From Flavobacterium hibernum (GTDB taxonomy: Bacteria; Bacteroidota; Bacteroidia; Flavobacteriales; Flavobacteriaceae): a DNA stretch of 64,000 bases. This document shows positions 1 through 7,907 of this stretch, one piece after another. Position 1 is the stretch's first letter, and the number at the start of each line of letters is the position of its first letter. The stretch is taken from contig NZ_JPRK01000012.1 of assembly GCF_000832125.1 (NCBI RefSeq), forward strand, positions 1-64,000. The letters are read 5' to 3'. The notes under the pieces were generated by a model. That model saw only the letters and a program-made list of their open reading frames with translations, searched no databases and was not told the origin of the DNA. The position numbers and the translations under genes are program-made.

Positions 1-121
1 CTAAACGATGACCTAAATATCCATCAATCGATGCGATGTATTGACTTGCATTTGCAAAATCAGCCTCGAATTGAGTTGCTAAATTTGGTTTTACATAAAG
101 AAAAGCGGCTTCTAAAATCAT
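1..121 (-). CDS. Antibiotic biosynthesis monooxygenase (ABM)-domain protein, N-terminal fragment
   Basis: Only the first 40 codons lie in the window; the gene runs off the left edge. The ATG is at 121-119. The visible protein starts MILEAAFLYVKPN and continues through FEADFANASQYIASI to DGYLGHRL. That matches the first strand and helix of small ABM-fold (dimeric alpha-beta barrel) proteins, where 'GYLGHEL'-like text is typical. Members are roughly 100 residues and are usually heme-degrading or quinone-type monooxygenases, or uncharacterised; the substrate cannot be told here. It lies downstream of the adenosine deaminase gene on the same strand, but a strong hairpin at 138-170 separates them. 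Confidence 0.7.
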   Translation of the reverse strand, partial: MILEAAFLYVKPNLATQFEADFANASQYIASIDGYLGHRL

Positions 122-137
122 AATTATAACGTTTAAC

Positions 138-170
138 AAACCCGACAGGTTTTAAAAACCTGTCGGGTTT
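138..170 (-). terminator. Perfect hairpin, terminator of the adenosine deaminase gene
   Basis: A 16-bp perfect inverted repeat (AAACCCGACAGGTTTT and its complement) closes around a single central base, with a short T-rich tail on the minus side. It starts 4 bases beyond the deaminase stop codon, so it fits a rho-independent terminator, probably usable in both directions. Confidence 0.8.
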
Positions 171-173
171 CGT

Positions 174-1589
174 TTAGTTTTTGAATTTGTCTTCAAAAGT
201 TTTAAATTTTGCATCCAAATCTTTGAGCAATTGTTTCTTTACCGATGCATCCTGAATAAAACTGAAATTAATACTGTTGTAAACATATTGTTTTATCGTT
301 GAGTAGGTAACATCAGGATATCTTTTGGCAAGTAAAACATATTGCTCTGTCATGTTTGTTCTTAAAATTCCGGCATCGTCAGTGCTAATTACTATAGGAA
401 CATTAAATTCTTTGTAAAGTGTAAACGGATGTCTGTTTTCTTTTACTTTCAGAATAAATTCGTTGCTGGTTAAATTGATCTCGATTGGAATATTGTTTTT
501 AGACATATATTTCAATAAATCGTATGAATTTGCTTCGTAAGCAATATCAACTCCGTGACCAATTCTGTTTGCTCCGGCAATATAAATTGCATCATTGATA
601 TGCCAGGTTAAATCTTCTGGCTGAACCAATCCTAAGGTTAATTCGCCTGCGTGAAGCGTATATTTTACATCCGGAAATTTAGAGTGACAATATTTAAACA
701 TTACCATGTGCAACCAATAATCCTTCATTGAGTTTTGACCGTGTTCTGGAGAAACAATGTTTACACCCGCGGTCAGTTTACTTTCGCTTGACGAAATAAA
801 AGCGATTACTAGATTTTTAAATAAATCAACTGGTTCCATAAAACGAAGCACAAAATTTTGATAACGCATAGTAAAACGTTCGTCATCAATTTTAAGGTCT
901 TTATGTAGTTTCGCTAAGAAATTATTATTGAAATCGATGGCGTATTTTTTAGCATCTTTTTGTTGAAGAGATTTATACAATTCGTCTAAGAGTTTCAGAA
1001 CAGCTTTTTCGTCTTTTTGAGATGCTGCTTGACGTAACTTTGTACTAAAATCAGTTAAGTCAGAAACGTTCATGTCGCACGGAATTGTTGATAATTGAGT
1101 TTCGATATAGCTTACATTTTCGGCAATGGCACGTTTTTTTAATTCGAGCATTCCTTCGGCAAAATGACCAGCAATAGTTGGTTCAAATTTCATAAATGAA
1201 TCAAAAAACAAATCGTCTGACGGAACTGAAACTCCATTATAATCCTTAGCTGACCATGTTTGCATGATTTGCTGTTCGTAATAATCTAGTTTTCCGTTAT
1301 TTTTAATAGAAGAAAAGGTTTGCCAGTTTCCTTTTGCGGGTTTGGTTTTAGAAACTTCCATCGTTTCTATATTCAAATAAAAATCTTCGGCAATAGCTCT
1401 TTCTAAAAGAGGTTCTGCATAAATTGATCCTGAAAAATGATGGTGTAAATCCCCGCCTTTAGGCATTTGTTGAAAGAAAGCTGTTAAGAGAGCTTCGTTA
1501 TTTCTGATTTTTTCTAAATAGTTTCCAGCTTGTTGAGAAAAGCCAAATTGTGCTATAAAAAAACAGAAAAGTGTAATTATCCTCGTCAT
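174..1589 (-). CDS. Secreted adenosine deaminase-family protein
   Basis: This 471-residue protein probably hydrolytically deaminates adenosine or a related purine nucleoside in the periplasm. Residues 1-19 form a signal peptide ending near FGFSQ. The metal-site motif is seen as GGDLHHHFSGS (45-54; H49/H51 supply the HxH pair). The HAGE motif with its catalytic Glu is at 313-316, GHGVDI is at 344-349 and the STDDAG metal Asp motif is at 402-407, so the zinc site is complete. At 471 residues it is longer than cytosolic deaminases (about 340) because of an insertion at about 90-260, as in secreted ADGF-like members. It is transcribed alone: the upstream neighbour ends in a hairpin at 1703-1723 and the gene itself ends in the 138-170 hairpin. 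A TACATTTG -7 box lies 22 bases upstream of the ATG. Substrate specificity is inferred. Confidence 0.88.
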   Translation of the reverse strand: MTRIITLFCFFIAQFGFSQQAGNYLEKIRNNEALLTAFFQQMPKGGDLHHHFSGSIYAEPLLERAIAEDFYLNIETMEVSKTKPAKGNWQTFSSIKNNGKLDYYEQQIMQTWSAKDYNGVSVPSDDLFFDSFMKFEPTIAGHFAEGMLELKKRAIAENVSYIETQLSTIPCDMNVSDLTDFSTKLRQAASQKDEKAVLKLLDELYKSLQQKDAKKYAIDFNNNFLAKLHKDLKIDDERFTMRYQNFVLRFMEPVDLFKNLVIAFISSSESKLTAGVNIVSPEHGQNSMKDYWLHMVMFKYCHSKFPDVKYTLHAGELTLGLVQPEDLTWHINDAIYIAGANRIGHGVDIAYEANSYDLLKYMSKNNIPIEINLTSNEFILKVKENRHPFTLYKEFNVPIVISTDDAGILRTNMTEQYVLLAKRYPDVTYSTIKQYVYNSINFSFIQDASVKKQLLKDLDAKFKTFEDKFKN

Positions 1590-1610
1590 ACTCTAAGTTT
1601 AAATTACATG

Positions 1611-1618
1611 CAAATGTA
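1611..1618 (-). promoter_or_regulatory. Promoter -7 box for the adenosine deaminase gene
   Basis: On the minus strand this reads TACATTTG, an exact match to the Bacteroidota -7 consensus TAnnTTTG, 21 bases before the ATG. No clear TTG was found at the -33 position, so only the -7 element is claimed. Confidence 0.45.
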
Positions 1619-1702
1619 AGAGTTTTAGAGGAGATTTGAAAATTTTGTTTTTGAAGAAACAAAGTGGCAAAGTTTTACAGCATGAATATTATAAAAATAC
1701 AA

Positions 1703-1723
1703 AAGACGCACAAAATGCGTCTT
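1703..1723 (-). terminator. Terminator of the pirin-OsmC-acetyltransferase operon
   Basis: AAGACGCA and TGCGTCTT form an 8-bp stem around CAAAA. On the minus strand it is followed by a T-rich run (TTGTATTTTTAT). It lies 45 bases past the acetyltransferase stop and before the deaminase promoter. Confidence 0.65.
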
Positions 1724-1767
1724 CAATATAAAACCTCTGAACCTTTGTTCCTTTGCAACTTTGAACC

Positions 1768-2052
1768 TTAAGAAAAAAGTACATCACGAATATCCGGTGT
1801 TTTATCAAAAACACTTTTTGCAAAAGGGCAAAGCGGAATAATTTTTAAATCATTTGTTCTTGCATATTCGACAGCTGCCATAAGCAGTTTTTTACCTACG
1901 CCTTTTCCGTTAAAGTCAGGACTAACTTCGGTGTGATCAATAATAAATTTTGAATCTCCAGCCCAAGTGTAAGTCATTTTTCCGGCTTCTTTGCCATCTT
2001 CGATAGCTTCAAAATTGCCTCTTTTTGTATCGTTTGTTTGTTGGATTTCCAT
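1768..2052 (-). CDS. Small GNAT-fold N-acetyltransferase (YjdJ/NATD1-like)
   Basis: This 94-residue protein belongs to the very short acetyltransferase group often called YjdJ or NATD1. The central text HTEVSPDFNGKGVGKKLL (residues 40-57) holds the V-x-x-x-(F/Y)-x-G-x-G-(I/V)-G-x-x-L acetyl-CoA pyrophosphate-binding loop. A second conserved block is IPLCPFAKSVF (76-86). No acceptor-binding domain is present, so the substrate is unknown. It is the last gene of a tight minus-strand set (pirin, OsmC, this gene), 6 bases after the OsmC stop, suggesting a shared stress-related role. That role is inferred from the neighbours alone. Confidence 0.82.
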   Translation of the reverse strand: MEIQQTNDTKRGNFEAIEDGKEAGKMTYTWAGDSKFIIDHTEVSPDFNGKGVGKKLLMAAVEYARTNDLKIIPLCPFAKSVFDKTPDIRDVLFS

Positions 2053-2058
2053 AATTAT

Positions 2059-2454
2059 TTATACTAAAGAAGTTTCTATTTTAATTGTTTTTACAAGTGT
2101 TTTATGAACGGGGCAACTATTAGCGATTTTCAAAATGCGTTGTTTTTGAGAATCGTCTACATTTCCTGTAATCAGAATTTTTGTTGAAAATAACGAAACG
2201 GTATGTTCTTCATTTTTTTCGAAATCTACCCAAATACTAAGTTCAGAAACATCCCATGCTTTGCGGTCAATATACATTCGTAATGTAATAAGTGTGCAGG
2301 AAGCAAGAGAAGAAGCCAAAAGCTCAAACGGACTAAAACCTAAATTTTTTCCGCCAATTTCCTGAGGTTCATCCGCAATGAGAATGTTGCCGCTTTTTGA
2401 TGTTATTTCAGTACGATATTTTCTTGTATCGATTGTTGCTTTTACTGTATCCAT
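2059..2454 (-). CDS. OsmC/Ohr-family peroxide reductase-like protein
   Basis: At 131 residues this is a standard-length OsmC-fold protein. The two conserved redox cysteines are visible: C53 in SSLASCTLITLRMY and C114 in ANSCPVHKTL. The family reduces organic hydroperoxides through these cysteines using thiols or lipoylated proteins. The sequence resembles the general OsmC branch more than Ohr, but the sub-branch cannot be fixed by eye. It begins 3 bases after the pirin stop (2458) and is followed within 6 bases by an acetyltransferase, so the three are almost certainly co-transcribed from the promoter upstream of pirin. Confidence 0.88.
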   Translation of the reverse strand: MDTVKATIDTRKYRTEITSKSGNILIADEPQEIGGKNLGFSPFELLASSLASCTLITLRMYIDRKAWDVSELSIWVDFEKNEEHTVSLFSTKILITGNVDDSQKQRILKIANSCPVHKTLVKTIKIETSLV

Positions 2455-2457
2455 AAT

Positions 2458-3339
2458 TTATTTGATTCTTGGTTCAGGTAATGGAACAAATTCTGTTTCG
2501 CCTGGAACTTTTGGGAAAGTTTGTTCTGTCCAGTCTTTTTTTGCTTTTTCGATTAAGTTTTTATCTGATGAAACGAAATTCCAAAAGATAAAATGTTCTT
2601 CGGGAAATGGCGTTCCTCCAAAAATGTAAACGGTACTGTTTTCTGAAATTTCAAATTCGCATAAAGTGCTGTCGTTTGTAATTAGAATCTGTTTTGGATC
2701 GTATACATGTTCACCGCTTTTAATGCTTCCCTCTAAAATATACAAACCGCTTTCGCCGAATAAATCTTTACCGATATTGATTTTTTTGGCTTCGGTACTT
2801 TTAATTTCTATAAAATAAAGCGGACTATAAACCGGAACCGGAGATTTTTTACCAAAAGCTTCACCTGCAATTAATTTGTATGAAACTCCATATTCTTCCC
2901 AAGCCGGAATATCATCGGCTTCGACATGAGTAAAATTAGGATCCATTTGTTCCAGTTCTTTTGGTAATGCGACCCAAATTTGCAAACCGTGAAGCATTTT
3001 GTCAGAATGTCTTAAATATTCAGGAGTTCTTTCGGAGTGAACGATTCCTTTTCCTGCGGTCATCCAGTTTACTGCTCCGGGTTTTATTTCCAATTCTGTT
3101 CCTAGACTATCACGGTGCATAATGCTTCCTTCGAACAAAAAAGTTAAAGTCGAAAGTCCGATATGCGGATGTGGAGGAACATCCATATTTTCATGGTCAC
3201 TTAAATGTGCAGGCCCCATATGATCGATAAATACAAATGGTCCAACGGCTCTTTTTTCGCGGAAAGGCAATAAGCGCCCTACCATAAAATTGCCAATATT
3301 GGCAGCACGTTCTTCGATAATTAAACTGATATTTGACAT
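2458..3339 (-). CDS. Pirin-family bicupin protein
   Basis: This 293-residue protein matches pirin length and carries the full metal site in the N-terminal cupin: H57 and H59 in PPHPHIGLST, and H101 and E103 in GKGIVHSERTPE. These positions correspond to the Fe ligands of human pirin. Bacterial relatives include quercetin 2,3-dioxygenases; others have no known reaction. The C-terminal cupin covers about residues 165-290 and ends in a typical 'FGGTPFPE' block. It leads the pirin-OsmC-acetyltransferase operon. The promoter TTA-N19-TAATTTTG lies just upstream. Both later genes suggest an oxidative-stress setting, but this is inference. Confidence 0.9.
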   Translation of the reverse strand: MSNISLIIEERAANIGNFMVGRLLPFREKRAVGPFVFIDHMGPAHLSDHENMDVPPHPHIGLSTLTFLFEGSIMHRDSLGTELEIKPGAVNWMTAGKGIVHSERTPEYLRHSDKMLHGLQIWVALPKELEQMDPNFTHVEADDIPAWEEYGVSYKLIAGEAFGKKSPVPVYSPLYFIEIKSTEAKKINIGKDLFGESGLYILEGSIKSGEHVYDPKQILITNDSTLCEFEISENSTVYIFGGTPFPEEHFIFWNFVSSDKNLIEKAKKDWTEQTFPKVPGETEFVPLPEPRIK

Positions 3340-3358
3340 GGTTTATTTGATTTGAAAA

Positions 3359-3388
3359 CAAAATTACAGTAGTCGTGCTTGTCTGTAA
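3359..3388 (-). promoter_or_regulatory. Promoter of the pirin operon
   Basis: On the minus strand TAATTTTG (3359-3366) is an exact TAnnTTTG -7 box. Nineteen bases upstream is TTA (3386-3388), a two-of-three match to the -33 TTG. Confidence 0.6.
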
Positions 3389-3483
3389 CTTAATTTAGAT
3401 TAAGAAACTTGTTATTTTGTATTATTTATAAAAGTAAGGAAAATGTTGAAGTAATTCAAACGCTTCTTTTTTGTAGTCCTGTT

Positions 3484-3556
3484 TGTCAGACTGAGCGAAG
3501 TCGAAGTCGCGCATGCTAAATCACTTTGTGGGACTTCGACTTCGCTCAGTCTGACA
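3484..3556. repeat. Palindromic dispersed repeat with 25-bp perfect arms
   Basis: The arms 3484-3508 and 3532-3556 are exact reverse complements (outer end TGTCAGACTGAGCGAAG), separated by 23 bases. The arm sequence 'GACTTCGACTTCGCTCAGTC' is one I recognise as widespread in flavobacterial intergenic regions. It sits between the repair gene's 3' end and the pirin promoter. There is no T-run next to it, so a terminator role is not evident. Confidence 0.75.
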
Positions 3557-3607
3557 GTAGCAATTACTAAACTTGGGTGATCGCGAACTGGTGAAGCAAA
3601 TTAATAT

Positions 3608-4708
3608 TTAATCAATCAATTCAAATTCTAAAACTTCACTTTCTGTTCCATTAATAATAATCGACAATTGATGTATTCCGGTATGAAAAACACGAGTTGT
3701 TATGATTTTAAAAGACTGATTTCTGTCAACTTTTATTAATTGATTAGGGAGATAGATTTTCTCACTGATTTTGAACACTTTTTTAGCCAAATGTCCTTTT
3801 GCTTTTTTGTAATGAACAGCATATTCTAACCGAACGGTTTTAGCTTCTTCATTCTTATTATTTAAGTGAAAATGAAACTGTAAATAATCTCCAATTTTTA
3901 CAATTGGTGTTTTAATTTCAAATGACGAAAGTTCGATATTGGTGCTTTCTAAACCGTAATGATTCAGAATTTTAGGATGACCTTGTTTTAATAAAGTACG
4001 AGAGCCGTGTTTTATAATTCCGTCTGTTTCTTTGCTGAGACCTTTCCATAAATTAGCTATTTCAAGTACAGTCTCAGGATTGTCTTTTGCTATATCATTT
4101 AAACTATTGGCAACGCTTCTACGCACATATTCTGAGGGATCGTTTTTTAGATTCTCTAAAATAGGCAGGATAGAAGCGGGATCTTTTTTTAGAAACGGAA
4201 TTGCCATTGCCCAAGGCAATCTAGAACGGCTTCCTTCGCTTGACAATCTTCGGACATGATGATTTTCATGCAAAGACCATTTTACCATTTCATCGATCAT
4301 TTTTTCTTTATACTTTAAAATAAACGGTCGAACGGCAAATTCGCAACTTATAAATTGAGTGATCGATACAAAGGCTTTTGCCGAAGTTTTAAAATCATTT
4401 AAGCCGTATATTTCGATATAATCAGCAAAGAAAATAAAAGCCAGATTTCCATCTGTGAATTTATTTTTCTTAAGATTATTAATGATTTTATCAATTGCAG
4501 CAACTGCTTCGGGAAAATTTTCAGGCATAAACTGATGAAGCACAACGGTTGTATGTTTCATGCGATCTTTCCATTCTTTTTGCGCAAAATCACCTTCATA
4601 AATAGTGTCGATAAATTTTTGTTTATCGAAAGTTGGATGTACTTCGGCTACAGCCTGACTAAAATTTTCGTAAAAAGAAAGAGAGTAAATGTCCTTGATT
4701 AAGCCCAT
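3608..4708 (-). CDS. AlkD-like DNA alkylation repair protein
   Basis: This 366-residue protein is built of HEAT-like helical repeats through about residue 245 and a beta-rich tail after that. The diagnostic block is HHVRRLSSEGSRSRLPWAM (about 148-166), the conserved helix-turn region of AlkD-type glycosylases. It is followed by two plain repeats (DPASILPILENLKNDPSEYVRRS and the next). AlkD enzymes excise N3- and N7-alkylated bases without base flipping. The roughly 110-residue C-terminal extension, resembling an Ig-like sandwich, is common in Bacteroidota members and of unknown use. The gene is monocistronic, with a TATCTTTG -7 box at 4729-4736. Enzymatic activity is inferred; some HEAT relatives are non-catalytic. 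Confidence 0.8.
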   Translation of the reverse strand: MGLIKDIYSLSFYENFSQAVAEVHPTFDKQKFIDTIYEGDFAQKEWKDRMKHTTVVLHQFMPENFPEAVAAIDKIINNLKKNKFTDGNLAFIFFADYIEIYGLNDFKTSAKAFVSITQFISCEFAVRPFILKYKEKMIDEMVKWSLHENHHVRRLSSEGSRSRLPWAMAIPFLKKDPASILPILENLKNDPSEYVRRSVANSLNDIAKDNPETVLEIANLWKGLSKETDGIIKHGSRTLLKQGHPKILNHYGLESTNIELSSFEIKTPIVKIGDYLQFHFHLNNKNEEAKTVRLEYAVHYKKAKGHLAKKVFKISEKIYLPNQLIKVDRNQSFKIITTRVFHTGIHQLSIIINGTESEVLEFELID

Positions 4709-4728
4709 GATTTTATATGAATGAACTT

Positions 4729-4736
4729 CAAAGATA
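4729..4736 (-). promoter_or_regulatory. Promoter -7 box for the AlkD-like gene
   Basis: On the minus strand the bases read TATCTTTG, an exact TAnnTTTG match 20 bases before the ATG. No good -33 TTG is visible. Confidence 0.4.
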
Positions 4737-4964
4737 TTTAATGTTTTGAATTTAAGAGATAGATTTTATTTTAAAAATTATGCTTACAGAAGTAAAATAA
4801 CTTTAAGTATCATTAAAAAATATGTTTTTGTCTGTTTAGAATTTTTAATACTTTTCTGCCTAATATAATGGTATATTTTGATGTTTTTGGCTTTTAAAAT
4901 CGAATTGAAACTTTCAAATCCACAAAATATGTCCTACTTTAGCATCTTATAAAAACGAAGAAAA

Positions 4965-5822
4965 ATGATTAGCGAAGCACAATTTCAAGCCGAATTACAT
5001 TTATTAATTAGTAATGCAATTCGAGAAGATGTAGGCACAGGCGATTACAGCTCATTGGCTTGTATTCCTGATACGGCGCACGGACAAGCTAGATTGTTGG
5101 TAAAAGATCAGGGAATTATTGCTGGTGTTGAGTTGGCAAAAATGATTTTTGAATATGTTGACCCAAATTTAAAGGTTAGAACTTTTATAGAAGATGGAAC
5201 GCATGTTGAGTTTGGGGATGTTGTTTTTGAGGTTTCGGGTAGTTCTCAATCGATTTTAAAGTCTGAAAGAGTAGTCTTGAATACTATGCAACGAATGTCT
5301 GCAATTGCATCAAAAACGGGTCAGTATGTAGCACTTTTAGAAGGTACTGGAGCTAAAATTTTAGATACTCGTAAAACGACACCAAATTTTAGGGTAGCCG
5401 AAAAATGGGCTGTGAAAATTGGCGGTGGAGAAAATCATCGTTTTGCGTTGTACGATATGATAATGCTAAAAGATAATCATATTGATTTTGCTGGAGGTAT
5501 TACGCTTGCGATTAAGAAAACGAAAGAGTATTTAAAAGCAAATAATTTAGATTTAAAGATTATCGTAGAAGCTAGAGATTTAGATGAAATTCGCGAAATT
5601 CTTTTAAGCGATGGTGTTTACAGAATTTTGATTGATAATTTTAATTACGAAGATACTAAAACGGCTGTCGCATTAATTGGTAAAAAATGTCAAACAGAAT
5701 CATCAGGAAATATTAGCGAAAAAACACTTCGTGAGTATGGACTTTGTGGTGTCGATTATGTTTCATCTGGAGCTTTAACGCATTCTGTTTATAATATGGA
5801 TTTGAGTTTAAAGGCTTTTTAA
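4965..5822 (+). CDS. nadC: Nicotinate-nucleotide pyrophosphorylase (carboxylating)
   Basis: NadC converts quinolinate and PRPP to nicotinate mononucleotide and CO2 in de novo NAD synthesis, in the cytosol. The 285-residue length is normal. Signature blocks are all present: REDVGTGDYSS (20-30), ERVVLNTMQRMS (101-112), the PRPP/quinolinate-binding ILDTRKTTPNFRVAEKWAV (132-150), KIGGGENHRF, MLKDNHI (167-173), and the C-terminal ESSGNIS and GVDYVSSGALTHS. The start is the ATG at 4965 after a GAAGAAAA tract. A 45-base gap precedes the next gene, a lipoprotein of unrelated type. nadA and nadB are not in the window. Confidence 0.96.
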   Translation: MISEAQFQAELHLLISNAIREDVGTGDYSSLACIPDTAHGQARLLVKDQGIIAGVELAKMIFEYVDPNLKVRTFIEDGTHVEFGDVVFEVSGSSQSILKSERVVLNTMQRMSAIASKTGQYVALLEGTGAKILDTRKTTPNFRVAEKWAVKIGGGENHRFALYDMIMLKDNHIDFAGGITLAIKKTKEYLKANNLDLKIIVEARDLDEIREILLSDGVYRILIDNFNYEDTKTAVALIGKKCQTESSGNISEKTLREYGLCGVDYVSSGALTHSVYNMDLSLKAF

Positions 5823-5866
5823 TGAGATTTTAGGGTCGGTAAATATTGTTTAAAAGGAACAGAAAA

Positions 5867-6460
5867 ATGAAGAAATTTTTTGGATTAAGTTTTATTGTTC
5901 TTTTTATAAGTTGTTCTCATTATTTGGTGAATAATGAAGGATTTGTTCGGCCTCCAAAAAACTATAGATTTAGTTACCAAAAAAAATCTGCCAAGTTAAT
6001 TGACAATAAAATAATTGACACAACTGTAATTTATTATTTGTCTAATAGTAATTATTACAGGAACACTGATGAATATAAAAATGACGATGGGTATATAAGA
6101 TTTTATGCAAATGGAAAATTTAAAATGCAAGGTCTTAAAGCAGAGCCAAAGATAGAAGACGTGAATAATGTCAATTATGGAATTGTAGGTTATTTTAAAA
6201 TTAAAGGAAACGTAATAAAGTTGCAGCTGTATACAGATATAAATGCCGGGTCAGACCAATTAGAATTTGGAATTATTGATGATAAAGGGGACTTAATTTT
6301 ATTAAATGAAAATCCAAGAACTGATTTTGGCCTCGGATATTCTGAAGAAATGATAAAAGAAAAAATAAATGAGGTATCTGTTTTTAGACAGAATCTCAAT
6401 CCGAAAATTTATAAAAAGCTAAAAATGGATGGAATGATATATACTCCTCCTAATTGGTAA
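5867..6460 (+). CDS. Hypothetical lipoprotein
   Basis: I do not recognise the family. The 197-residue product begins MKKFFGLSFIVLFISCSHY; FISC fits a lipobox with Cys16 as the lipidated residue, so it is likely anchored in a membrane. The ATG at 5867 is preferred over the in-frame TTG at 5846, because the longer form puts extra charged residues ahead of the signal peptide. The mature part is polar, rich in Asn, Tyr and Lys, with a 'GYIRFYANGKFKMQG' strand pattern suggesting beta structure. It follows nadC by 44 bases and precedes the YihY gene by 78. No function can be assigned. Confidence 0.65.
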   Translation: MKKFFGLSFIVLFISCSHYLVNNEGFVRPPKNYRFSYQKKSAKLIDNKIIDTTVIYYLSNSNYYRNTDEYKNDDGYIRFYANGKFKMQGLKAEPKIEDVNNVNYGIVGYFKIKGNVIKLQLYTDINAGSDQLEFGIIDDKGDLILLNENPRTDFGLGYSEEMIKEKINEVSVFRQNLNPKIYKKLKMDGMIYTPPNW

Positions 6461-6538
6461 AATAATAAAGAATTGTGTACTATGAGTTCTCATGGAGATT
6501 TTTAATCTAAATTCAACAATTTAAACTCTAAAAAAAAT

Positions 6539-7462
6539 ATGTCTCAAGAAATAGAAGATCGGATTGAAAAAGTTCCTGTAGTGCGGTCACTTGCCCGATT
6601 TTTAAAGAGAATAAAATTGCCTTGGTTAGAAGGTTTTTCATTATATGATTTGCTGGAAATGTATACCATCGGGATTATTGATGGTGCATTTTCATATCAT
6701 GCAAGTGCGGTTTCTTTTAGCTTTTTTATGGCTCTGTTTCCTTTTGCCTTATTTATTTTAAACTTAATTCCTTTTATACCTATAGATAATTTTCAGAATG
6801 ATTTTCTACTTTTTGTGCAACAAAGTGTTCCGCCAAATACGTATGATGCCATTAGTAAAATTATTAGCGATATCTTAAATAATAGTCATTCGGGATTATT
6901 GTCGTCGGGATTTTTGCTTTCGATTTTTTTGATGGCAAATGGTATTAATGGAATTTTAAGCGGGTTTGAATCTTCAAAACACGTTTTTGATAAACGAGGT
7001 TGGTTTAGCCAGTATTTAGTAGCATTGGCTATTTCGCTTGTAATGACAATAATTCTGTTTGTAACCGTTGCAACAATTGTTGTTTTTGAGGTGTTTATTC
7101 AAAAAACAATTATTCAGGATGTTCTTAGCGATCGAATTCCGCTCATTATTTTAGGACGATACTTGTTTGTTATTTTAATGATTTTGATAACATCTTCAAT
7201 ATTATTACGTTATGGTACAAAGCAGTATAATAAAGTGCCATTTATAAGCATTGGATCTGTTTTTACAACTATTTTAATTGTTATATCTTCGTTCTTTTTT
7301 GGGATTTGGGTTATAAAATTCTCAAAATATAACGAACTTTATGGTTCGATAGGAACATTATTAATTCTAATGTTTTATATTTGGATAAACTGTATGATAC
7401 TGCTTTTGGGATTTGAACTGAATGCTTCTATCAGAAAACTAAAACAAAAAAAAAATAAATAG
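6539..7462 (+). CDS. YihY/UPF0761-family inner-membrane protein
   Basis: This 307-residue protein has about six membrane segments: near 62-82, 110-135, 155-185, 200-220, 230-252 and 265-295. The family signature 'GAFSYHASAVSFSFFMALFP' at about 49-68 matches the A-x-x-S-(Y/F)-x-x-x-x-(S/A)-x-x-P text of YihY (formerly called BrkB or 'RNase BN'). Its biochemical role is unknown; the old ribonuclease label was withdrawn for E. coli. Two bases separate it from the DUF2147 gene, so the two are likely co-transcribed. Confidence 0.85.
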   Translation: MSQEIEDRIEKVPVVRSLARFLKRIKLPWLEGFSLYDLLEMYTIGIIDGAFSYHASAVSFSFFMALFPFALFILNLIPFIPIDNFQNDFLLFVQQSVPPNTYDAISKIISDILNNSHSGLLSSGFLLSIFLMANGINGILSGFESSKHVFDKRGWFSQYLVALAISLVMTIILFVTVATIVVFEVFIQKTIIQDVLSDRIPLIILGRYLFVILMILITSSILLRYGTKQYNKVPFISIGSVFTTILIVISSFFFGIWVIKFSKYNELYGSIGTLLILMFYIWINCMILLLGFELNASIRKLKQKKNK

Positions 7463-7464
7463 GT

Positions 7465-7896
7465 ATGAAAAATTGGATTTTAACAATTGGTGTTTTTTTC
7501 TTCGCATTAAGTACAATGCAATCTCAAAGTGTTGTTGGAAAGTGGAAAACAATTGACGATGAAACAGGTGAAGCAAAATCTGTGGTTGAGGTTTATGAAA
7601 AGTCTGGAAAGATTTATGGTAAAATAGTTGAAATTCTTCGTGCTGATCATAAAAAAGATGTTTGTGTTAAATGCGACGGAGCAGATAAAAATAAGCCTAT
7701 TTTAGGAATGGTTATTATGAATGGTCTTAAAAAAGATGGTTCTGAATATAATGGAGGAACAATTCTGGATCCTACAAATGGTAAAAAATACAAATGTTAT
7801 ATTTCATTAGAATCTGCAGATAAATTGAAACTTCGTGGTTATGTTGGAATTTCTTTAATGGGAAGAACACAATACTGGACTCGAGTGAAAAATTAA
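7465..7896 (+). CDS. DUF2147 secreted protein
   Basis: A signal peptide (residues 1-20, ending TMQSQ) is followed by the DUF2147 fold. The opening VVGKWKTIDDETGEAKSVV and KIYGKIVEIL, and the later 'GGTILDPTNGKKYKCYISL' and 'LKLRGYVGISLMGRTQYW', are the conserved strands of this lipocalin-like domain. At 143 residues it is a single-domain protein. Function is unknown; it is presumably periplasmic. It sits 2 bases after yihY and 11 bases before the metallo-beta-lactamase, suggesting one transcript. Confidence 0.88.
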   Translation: MKNWILTIGVFFFALSTMQSQSVVGKWKTIDDETGEAKSVVEVYEKSGKIYGKIVEILRADHKKDVCVKCDGADKNKPILGMVIMNGLKKDGSEYNGGTILDPTNGKKYKCYISLESADKLKLRGYVGISLMGRTQYWTRVKN

Positions 7897-7907
7897 TTTT
7901 TTAAAAT

